Source: Bacteroidota bacterium (GTDB taxonomy: Bacteria; Bacteroidota; Bacteroidia; B-17B0; Aurantibacillaceae). Taken from it: a stretch of 40,107 nt of DNA. A program made the translations under genes and the position numbers. Position 1 is the first letter of the stretch. Each line of letters begins with the position of its first letter. A model generated the notes under the pieces. It had not been told where the DNA came from and made no database searches. It saw only the letters and a list, made by a program, of their open reading frames with translations. Below are positions 34,046 through 40,107 of the stretch, in pieces. The DNA is taken from NCBI GenBank assembly GCA_013816895.1, contig JACDDR010000028.1:1-40107 (forward strand), written 5' to 3'.

Positions 34046-34067
34046 TGCCATCAAATATTTTGTGGCA
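34046..34067. promoter_or_regulatory. Imperfect 22-bp palindrome upstream of second cphA
   Basis: TGCCATCAAAT is followed directly by ATTTTGTGGCA; 9 of 11 positions are complementary, with outer TGCCA/TGGCA arms and an AAATATTT centre. It has the form of an operator for a dimeric regulator, about 215 bp before the second cphA start and 54 bp before the terminator. Confidence 0.4.
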
Positions 34068-34120
34068 TTGTTAAAAACGTTAGTCAATTTGTACTATTCA
34101 TTAAATTGGCTGTACAAATA

Positions 34121-34152
34121 CCGTCGGTCTTACAGAAAGTCCGGCGGTTTTT
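34121..34152 (+). terminator. Intrinsic terminator in the leader of second cphA
   Basis: CCGTCGG (34121-34127) pairs with CCGGCGG (34141-34147) over seven pairs, one of them a G-U wobble, with a 13-base loop and five T. It lies 330 bp behind iaaA copy 1 and 130 bp before cphA copy 2. It may end the first operon or attenuate a transcript that enters the second. Confidence 0.65.
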
Positions 34153-34281
34153 GCATTTACAACCCTCCCCACTTCTACAGACTGTAGAAAATACTCTCGC
34201 TTTGCCTGTAAGGGTAAAACTGATTTCCAGTCATTTAGAATTTGGTATAATTTTTAATACAGCCTTATTAAATTCCCATAT

Positions 34282-36933
34282 ATGAAGATCAACAGTATTA
34301 AGGTAATGAGGGGGCCGAACTTCTGGTCGAATTATCGCCAAAACATTATTATCATGAAGCTGGACCTGGAAGAGCTAGAGGCTTTTCCGACAAATAAAAT
34401 TGAAGGTTTCTCTGAACGCATTGAACAACTCATCCCAAGCATGTACACACACCGGTGCTCCGAAGCTCATGAGGGCGGGTTCTTTTTCCGGATTAAACAC
34501 GGTACCTGGATTGGTCATGTGGTGGAACATATAGCTCTTGAAATACAAACCCTGGCCGGGATGGACTGCGGCTATGGCAGAACTCGCTCTGCGGACAAAG
34601 CGGGCGAGTATTATGTTATTTTTGCTTATCATGTGGAAAAAGCTGGTCTTTATGCCGCTGAAGCCGCCTTAAGAATAGCGCGGGCACTCGTAGACAATGT
34701 TCCGTACGATATTAATAAAGATATTGAAGCGCTGAAACGGATTAAAGCCAAATACGGATTTGGGCCAAGTACCCAGGCTATTGTAGAAGAAGCACAGTCA
34801 CGCGGAATCCCGTTTAAAAGATTAAACAACAGCTCATTTGTGCTTTTTGGTCAGGGAATACATCAGAAAAAGATCCGCGCTACTCTTACAGGTTCTACAA
34901 GTCATATGGGTGTTGAGATAGCCTGTGATAAAAATGAAACCAAACAAATTCTTAAATCAGCATATATTCCCACGCCGGAAAGCATTTTAATTGATCATGA
35001 AGAAGATCTGGAAGCAACTGTAGAAAAAATAGGATACCCTGTTGTGATTAAACCCATTAATGGAAATCATGGAAGAGGCATCACCATAAACATTCAAACA
35101 ATGGATCAGGCGCGTGATGCTTTCAAGCTCGCGCGGGAAATATCAGAAGATGTGTTGGTAGAAAAATTTATGCAAGGCTGCGATTTTCGTTTCCTTCTTA
35201 TTAATTTTAAATTAGTGGCTGTTGCTAAACGCACGCCCGCTCTTGTAACAGGCGACGGCCATTCCACGATCGCACAACTGATCGACCGGATCAATTGCGA
35301 TCCAAACCGCGGCGAAGGGCACGAAAAAATTCTCACCAAAATAAAAATCGATAAAATAACCTCTGATATCCTGTCCCAGAAAAATTACACATTGGAAACA
35401 ATACCGTCCTTTGACGAAGTGGTATTACTGAAAGACACGGCCAATATTAGCACAGGAGGCACAGCAACTGACGTAACGCATCTTGTTCACCCATACAATA
35501 TTTTTATGGCTGAGCGAATTGCGAGATTACTTAATATGGATATCTGCGGCATTGATGTGATTGCAACGGCCATTGACAAACCTCTCACAGATGAGAATGG
35601 CGGCATCCTGGAAGTCAACGCGTGTCCTGGTTTCCGCATGCACTTGTTCCCTTCAAAAGGGAAACCAATAAATGTGGCGGCGCATGTTGTTGACATGCTT
35701 TATCCGCGCGGAGCTGAATCACGCATTCCGCTGGTTGCAGTTACCGGCACCAATGGCAAAACCACTACCACAAGGCTTATCGCCCATATGGCTAAGCAAT
35801 CCGGTCACCATGTAGGCTACACAACTACCGATGGAACTTATATCCAGGGGCATTTAATTCACCGGGGCGATTGTACCGGGCCGGTAAGTGCTCAAACAGT
35901 ACTGACTGATCCAACCATCGACTTTGCAGTGCTTGAATGCGCGCGTGGCGGAATATTAAGAGCAGGATTAGGATTTGACCACTGCGATATCAGCATCATT
36001 ACAAATATTTCTGAAGATCATTTATCGCTGGATGGGATCGATACACTGAGAGATATGGCCCGCGTGAAATCGGTAGTTGCTCACAGCACGTTCAAACACG
36101 GTTATGCCATTCTGAATGCTGATGATGAACGTGTTTACGATATGCGCGAAGAGCTGGATTGCAACATTGCCTTATTCAGCATTGATTCAGAAAATGAAAG
36201 AGTTGTAAGTCACTGTAAGAATGGTGGCTTAGCAGTAGTAATTGAATACGGCTTTGTAACCATTTGTGCCGGGCAGACTAAAATACCAGTGGAGAAAATT
36301 GATGATATTCCATTGTCGTTTTCGGGAAGAGCCGACAGTATGATCAAAAATATTCTTCCGGCAGTATTAACCGCTTATTTAAAGAACTTTACTTTAAAAA
36401 ATATCAGGCTCGCTTTGAAAACTTTTATTCCTTCTCCCGAGTTTACCCCGGGACGGATGAACGTTTTTAATTTTCAGAACTTTGATGTGATGGTGGATTA
36501 CGCTCACAACAGTGGTGGGTTTATTGAACTAAAAAGTTTTATAGAAAAAACCCAATCGCCTAGTAAGGTCGGTATCATCGCCGCTGTGGGCGACCGCAGA
36601 GATGAAGACATTCGCAACATCGGAGCGTTTGCAGCGCAAATGTTTGATGAAGTGATCATCAGACATGATAAGGATCTGCGCGGAAGAACCAGGGAAGAGT
36701 TAACGGAGTTAATCCTTCAGGGTATTCATTCGCAAAAACAGCACATGCCGGTAAAAGTTATTTCTGACGAAAAAGAAGCCATCGAATACGCAATGAATAA
36801 TGCAAAAAAAGGAGCTTTTATAACAGTATGCACAGATGCAGTTCAAAAAACCATTGAATATCTCGGACAACTTCAGAAAGAAGAACAATTAAGATCAGGA
36901 TCTTACCAGAATATTTTACTAAAGGCATCATAA
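34282..36933 (+). CDS. cphA: Cyanophycin synthetase, copy 2 (canonical, N-domain HxxEH present)
   Basis: An 883-residue CphA with all three domains in canonical form. The N domain (1 to about 160) opens with KVMRGPNFWS and has HGTWIGHVVEHIALEIQ, in which H79-x-x-E82-H83 is an inverted-zincin-like HxxEH motif. As I recall, some CphA proteins use a hydrolytic site in this domain to make their own primers. The ATP-grasp part carries KPINGNHGRG, ANISTGGTATDVT and EVNACPGFRMH. The Mur-ligase part carries GTNGKTTTT (from 489), VLECARGGI, ISEDHL, DYAHN and DRRDEDIR. It differs from copy 1 by about 20 extra residues, mostly in the N domain and at the C-terminus (EEQLRSGSYQNILLKAS). An 11-bp gap leads to cphB copy 2. 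The 130-bp leader follows a terminator, so separate control from module 1 is likely. Confidence 0.96.
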   Translation: MKINSIKVMRGPNFWSNYRQNIIIMKLDLEELEAFPTNKIEGFSERIEQLIPSMYTHRCSEAHEGGFFFRIKHGTWIGHVVEHIALEIQTLAGMDCGYGRTRSADKAGEYYVIFAYHVEKAGLYAAEAALRIARALVDNVPYDINKDIEALKRIKAKYGFGPSTQAIVEEAQSRGIPFKRLNNSSFVLFGQGIHQKKIRATLTGSTSHMGVEIACDKNETKQILKSAYIPTPESILIDHEEDLEATVEKIGYPVVIKPINGNHGRGITINIQTMDQARDAFKLAREISEDVLVEKFMQGCDFRFLLINFKLVAVAKRTPALVTGDGHSTIAQLIDRINCDPNRGEGHEKILTKIKIDKITSDILSQKNYTLETIPSFDEVVLLKDTANISTGGTATDVTHLVHPYNIFMAERIARLLNMDICGIDVIATAIDKPLTDENGGILEVNACPGFRMHLFPSKGKPINVAAHVVDMLYPRGAESRIPLVAVTGTNGKTTTTRLIAHMAKQSGHHVGYTTTDGTYIQGHLIHRGDCTGPVSAQTVLTDPTIDFAVLECARGGILRAGLGFDHCDISIITNISEDHLSLDGIDTLRDMARVKSVVAHSTFKHGYAILNADDERVYDMREELDCNIALFSIDSENERVVSHCKNGGLAVVIEYGFVTICAGQTKIPVEKIDDIPLSFSGRADSMIKNILPAVLTAYLKNFTLKNIRLALKTFIPSPEFTPGRMNVFNFQNFDVMVDYAHNSGGFIELKSFIEKTQSPSKVGIIAAVGDRRDEDIRNIGAFAAQMFDEVIIRHDKDLRGRTREELTELILQGIHSQKQHMPVKVISDEKEAIEYAMNNAKKGAFITVCTDAVQKTIEYLGQLQKEEQLRSGSYQNILLKAS

Positions 36934-36944
36934 AAGCAGATTTT

Positions 36945-37838
36945 ATGACACCAAAAGGAAAGCTTTTAATTATTGGTGGGGCTGAAGATAAAGGCCCCAT
37001 AAGGATCAGGCCGCAGATAAAATTAAAAAACAAAAATTTTATTGACTATGAGATCCTGAATTATTTGATACCCCCTGAGGGGAGTAAGTTTAACAGAATT
37101 GAAATAATTACCACTGCTTCGCAACAACCTTTCAAAACCGGTAACATGTATATCCGTTCCTTTAAAAAGGCCGGGTTTAATAATGTTAACCACATGAATA
37201 TTGAAAATAAGGAGGACTTAAAAAATCCGGATCTTATTCCAAGGATTGAAAATGCCGATACGGTGTTTTTCAGTGGGGGAGATCAGTTCAGGCTCTCTAC
37301 TATTATTGGCGGCTCGGCCTTGATGCAGGTGATCATGAAACGCTACATGAAAGACGAAGGCTTTATGCTTGCGGGTACAAGTGCGGGAGCAATGGCCATG
37401 GGACGGCTCATGATCTATCATGCCGAAAACAACGAAGCCATGCTTAAAGGACATGTAAAAATAACCTATGGCCTCGAAGTTCTGGACAGTTGCATTGTGG
37501 ATACACATTTTGTAAAACGCGGGCGCTTCGGAAGACTTGCTCAGGCAGTGGCCATGAACCCGTTAAGCCTGGGTATAGGAATAGGAGAAGATACAGGTTT
37601 ACTTATTACGAAAGGAAATGAAGCAACCTGTGTAGGCTCCGGAATGGTAATCATCATCGATGGAACACGGATAAAGTATAACAGTATTAATGTTATTGAA
37701 GATAATTTTCCGCTGGGCCTGGAGGGTTTAAAAGTTCATATGCTCGCGAGGGGAAATGGATTTTTTCTTCATGAAAAAAAGTTTGTTCCAAATGCCGAAG
37801 CCTTTGCCACAAGATTTTTAATAAATTCCAGTCACTAA
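36945..37838 (+). CDS. cphB: Cyanophycinase, copy 2 (intact)
   Basis: A 297-residue S51-family serine peptidase that degrades cyanophycin to beta-Asp-Arg. No signal peptide is present, so it acts in the cytoplasm on the stored granules. The conserved residues are all there: GGAEDKG (11-17), FSGGDQFRLS with Q114, nucleophile S146 in AGTSAGAMA, H188 in DTHFVKRGRFGRL and E215 in GIGIGEDTGLL. It is cotranscribed with cphA copy 2 (11-bp gap) and supplies an intact degradative enzyme even if copy 1 is inactive. Its last 21 bp overlap the convergent iaaA copy 2. Confidence 0.95.
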   Translation: MTPKGKLLIIGGAEDKGPIRIRPQIKLKNKNFIDYEILNYLIPPEGSKFNRIEIITTASQQPFKTGNMYIRSFKKAGFNNVNHMNIENKEDLKNPDLIPRIENADTVFFSGGDQFRLSTIIGGSALMQVIMKRYMKDEGFMLAGTSAGAMAMGRLMIYHAENNEAMLKGHVKITYGLEVLDSCIVDTHFVKRGRFGRLAQAVAMNPLSLGIGIGEDTGLLITKGNEATCVGSGMVIIIDGTRIKYNSINVIEDNFPLGLEGLKVHMLARGNGFFLHEKKFVPNAEAFATRFLINSSH

Positions 37839-38762
37839 TTCATCTTCACCGTGTTTACTGGCGCGGTACATCCCTTCTGTATTAAAGGGCATTTCAATGT
37901 TACCGTGAGTATCAATTGCAATCAGCCCGCCTTCGCCACCAAGCTTCTTAAGTTTATCTTTAACCACATAGTTGCAGGCTTCTTTTAATGTAAGTCCTTT
38001 GTATTCCATCAGGCATGAAATATCGTAGGCCACTACCGAACGAATAAAAAATTCGCCATGGCCTGTGCAGGAAATGGCGCAGGTTTTATTGTTGGCATAG
38101 GTACCGGCACCTATAATAGGACTATCCCCTATCCTACCGTGTTTTTTATTGGTCATTCCTCCGGTTGAAGTAGCGGCAGCCACGTTGCCAAATACATCAA
38201 GGGCCACAGCACCTACTGTACCAAATTTTTTTTCATCAATATCTTTTATAGCCGTATGATCAAGAACAATTGTATCCGATTCGCGTGCCCTTTTTAATTG
38301 ATCGTACCGGTATTGCACATAAAAGTATTCGTCTGTTTCCAGTGGAATTCCCATGGCACGTGCAAAATCAACAGCCCCGCTCCCCGATAAAAAAACATGT
38401 TCGGTATGATCCATTACTGCGCGGGCCAAATTAACAGGATTTCTAACATGGGTTACTCCGGTTACGGCACCGGCTTTTAATGTCTTGCCATCCATTATCG
38501 ACGCATCCATTTCGTTTTTTCCATCATGCGTAAAAACCGAACCTTTTCCGGCATTAAACAGCGGATTATCTTCCAGCTTTCGGACTACGGCTTCTACCGC
38601 ATCCACTGCCAGGCCATTCTTTAATAAAATTGCTTCCCCAGCAAGCACTGCTTCTTTTAAAGCGTCTGTATACATGGCCTCCTTTTCAGGATTCATTTGA
38701 GATTTTAATATGGTGCCCGCACCACCGTGCATGGCAATACCAATTTTTCTATTCATATACAA
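37818..38762 (-). CDS. iaaA: Isoaspartyl peptidase/L-asparaginase (Ntn hydrolase), copy 2, canonical
   Basis: A 314-residue plant-type asparaginase/isoaspartyl dipeptidase. Autocleavage is expected before T182 (FGTVGAVALD). The canonical motifs are MHGGAG, LFNAGKGSVF, NEMDASIMDG, AAATSTGGM, HGRIGDSPIIGAGTYA with R210/D213, and SCTGHGE. It would split beta-Asp-Arg from cyanophycinase into Asp and Arg and so complete the pathway. In contrast to copy 1 it is on the strand opposite to the synthetase and cyanophycinase, and its 3' end overlaps cphB copy 2 by 21 bp. The start could be M3 (MNRKIGIAMHGG), which is nearer the family norm. No signal peptide is present. Confidence 0.95.
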   Translation of the reverse strand: MYMNRKIGIAMHGGAGTILKSQMNPEKEAMYTDALKEAVLAGEAILLKNGLAVDAVEAVVRKLEDNPLFNAGKGSVFTHDGKNEMDASIMDGKTLKAGAVTGVTHVRNPVNLARAVMDHTEHVFLSGSGAVDFARAMGIPLETDEYFYVQYRYDQLKRARESDTIVLDHTAIKDIDEKKFGTVGAVALDVFGNVAAATSTGGMTNKKHGRIGDSPIIGAGTYANNKTCAISCTGHGEFFIRSVVAYDISCLMEYKGLTLKEACNYVVKDKLKKLGGEGGLIAIDTHGNIEMPFNTEGMYRASKHGEDELVTGIY

Positions 38763-38836
38763 AGATACTTAAAAACGTTGCAGCAAAAAACGATCGCATT
38801 GGTAACGTAAATCTTTATGCCAGTGTTCCCAGGCCA

Positions 38837-40107
38837 TTACCTGCATGACCCTTCACATTCCCACAACACCTCGCGCGATGGCCGTGAATACTGATAATCA
38901 GGCAAGGTAAATTCGCTCATGTACACGATTCGCAATGCTTTTATTTTCTCAGAACTATTATCATTCCATATCCGCTTGTAGTAATTACAGAAATACCCGC
39001 GCATAAAAGAATTGTATTTTAGAATCATGTTTTCGGTATACTTCCTCCACCTGTCGTTTTTAAATAAAGACGTTACACTTCCAGGTTTTTTGTAATCTAT
39101 TTCTTTTCCTTCCTGAAAAACATTTATTTCTTTGTTTTTTTCTGTGACGCCTTCCAGAATATACCAGCCATCATCTTTAAAAACCCCCGGAGCAAACATT
39201 CCCCAGTTCTGATCAAGTCTTAAAGCATAACCAACAGGACGAAAGCTGTCAGACAATTTACTGTTAATGAAAGACAGATTGCTGAAATTCCAGTCGAAAA
39301 CAAATACAACTAAAAAAATGAGTATGGCCGTCTTAATATTTTCTCTCCATTGTGAATACTCATATACCGGATCTTTCCAGCGAAGAAGACTCTGACAAAA
39401 AAAACTGATAGCCATAAAAGATTCTCTCACACTTTCTTTTAATTTTTCAGTTCGCTTCTCGAGCCAGTCCATCATTAGTGAAGGAAGAATACCAAGACTT
39501 GTTGCAATTCCTATCAGCGGAAACAAACCAATGAAGAGGGTCATTGAATTCAGAGTATGGAAAAGAATAATAAGGAGAACGCCAATGAGGCGAAATGCCT
39601 GGTGCTTTAGCGGAATAAAAAATAAAAATGGCACTAACAGCTCAAAATAATAAGCAATGGCAGTTAATTTATTAAGCAGTGCGGGGTAATAAAAAAAGAG
39701 TTTCGTAAAAGAATAAGCTACCTGATCGAGCCCATAAACATAGTACATGGCGGTGTAATCTCTGTTCCACTCCGGACCTTTTAATAATGCTGATCCCGTA
39801 TAGATGTAACAGATCTGTAAGAGATAGGCGATGGTTGCAACCGTGCAGATCGTTTTATTTGCATATATTTTTTCTGAAAGAATTGCATCGCAGGAATAAC
39901 GTGCACCCCAGGGGATAAAGATGCCCCAGAACAGAACCATTCTCAGAAGATCATCCCCACCCTGTAAAATAAGACCGTTACGGTTATGCAGGGATAAGAG
40001 CATAAACCATGACAAGAAAGTAAATAACTTTGTGCGGTATCCAATAAATACCATGATGGCAAAAAACCACGCGAAAAGAAAGAGAACAAATTGCACCTGC
40101 CATAAAC
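38837..40107 (-). CDS. HTTM-domain (vitamin K gamma-carboxylase-like) membrane protein, 5' end beyond window
   Basis: A polytopic membrane protein of which about 423 residues are visible; the frame is open to the right edge. A GTG at 40096 is the first possible start in view, but the sequence before it (LWQ) continues and homologues have an extra helical segment here, so the gene is truncated by the window. The region LSWFMLLSLHNRNGLILQGGDD with FWGIFIPWGARYS is typical of the HTTM domain, followed by about six more hydrophobic helices. The C-terminal 130 residues are soluble (LDQNWGMFAPGVFKDDGWY, then FLLCNYYKR-like segment). HTTM proteins resemble vitamin-K-dependent gamma-carboxylases; bacterial functions are largely unknown. 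Confidence 0.85.
   Translation of the reverse strand, partial: LWQVQFVLFLFAWFFAIMVFIGYRTKLFTFLSWFMLLSLHNRNGLILQGGDDLLRMVLFWGIFIPWGARYSCDAILSEKIYANKTICTVATIAYLLQICYIYTGSALLKGPEWNRDYTAMYYVYGLDQVAYSFTKLFFYYPALLNKLTAIAYYFELLVPFLFFIPLKHQAFRLIGVLLIILFHTLNSMTLFIGLFPLIGIATSLGILPSLMMDWLEKRTEKLKESVRESFMAISFFCQSLLRWKDPVYEYSQWRENIKTAILIFLVVFVFDWNFSNLSFINSKLSDSFRPVGYALRLDQNWGMFAPGVFKDDGWYILEGVTEKNKEINVFQEGKEIDYKKPGSVTSLFKNDRWRKYTENMILKYNSFMRGYFCNYYKRIWNDNSSEKIKALRIVYMSEFTLPDYQYSRPSREVLWECEGSCR

Larger units (their letters stand above)
33792..34281. other. 490-bp intergenic region between the two cyanophycin modules
   Basis: It contains a 22-bp imperfect palindrome (34046-34067), an intrinsic terminator (34121-34152) and a leader of about 130 bp before the second cphA. 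A TATAAT-like hexamer lies at 34246-34251 without a matching upstream box. An 84-codon open frame (34031-34285) covers the palindrome and terminator and is not accepted as a gene. Confidence 0.6.

Noticed and set aside
34031..34285. 84-codon open frame ahead of the second cphA, overlapping its start
   Set aside because: It spans the palindrome and the terminator, has no recognisable domain or signal and begins in a T-run; it is best explained as chance in the leader.
1..40107. tRNA or rRNA genes, CRISPR arrays, insertion sequences, integrases, restriction or toxin-antitoxin genes
   Set aside because: I looked for these and found no supporting sequence; the frames and spacers are explained by the listed genes.

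Overview
The window looks like chromosomal DNA from a member of the Bacteroidota, probably an environmental Flavobacteriales- or Sphingobacteriales-like lineage. The evidence is exported proteins with type IX secretion (T9SS) C-terminal sorting domains, SprB/PKD-type repeats, TPR-SpoIIE phosphatases, very large PAS histidine kinases with a HNLRSPVANI H-box, weak ribosome binding sites and an AT-rich base composition. I see no rRNA, tRNA, CRISPR array, insertion sequence or phage gene. The placement at genus level is not possible from sequence reading alone.

Layout. 1-5.5 kb: a truncated BNR-repeat secreted protein, a secreted PHP-type phosphoesterase, then housekeeping genes (tsaC/sua5, hpt, adk); the adenylate kinase carries an unusual histone-H1-like lysine-rich tail. 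5.5-10.1 kb: a TPR-SpoIIE phosphatase, a DHCW-type cupin and a DnaQ-exonuclease/GIY-YIG nuclease. 10.2-15.5 kb: a 1750-residue receiver-PAS(x11)-histidine kinase, followed by a gene-poor gap with a pyrimidine microsatellite. 16.2-19.2 kb: an S66 LD-carboxypeptidase with a Tat-like signal and a ClC chloride channel/transporter with CBS domains. 19.3-23.1 kb: three exported proteins in one minus-strand operon. 23.5-28.2 kb: a signalling block (receiver-PAS-PAS-kinase, single-domain response regulator, an unrecognised helical protein, and a divergent NarL/LuxR-type regulator with an operator-like triplet at its start). 28.2-29.3 kb: an SPW membrane protein and a YciF-type ferritin-like protein.

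The most interesting part is 29.4-38.8 kb, a duplicated cyanophycin (multi-L-arginyl-poly-L-aspartate) locus. Module 1 is cphA-cphB-iaaA in a tight plus-strand operon; module 2 is cphA-cphB on the plus strand with iaaA convergent on the minus strand. Together they encode two cyanophycin synthetases (polymer synthesis from Asp and Arg), two cyanophycinases (cleavage to beta-Asp-Arg dipeptides) and two isoaspartyl peptidases (dipeptide to Asp plus Arg), a complete make-store-recycle pathway for a nitrogen/carbon/energy reserve. The modules are not equivalent. Copy-1 synthetase has lost the HxxEH motif of its N domain, copy-1 cyanophycinase has a one-base frameshift just before its catalytic serine, and copy-1 peptidase has altered substrate-pocket motifs, whereas all three module-2 proteins look canonical. 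Intrinsic terminators sit in the leader of each cphA. The window ends inside an HTTM-domain membrane protein.
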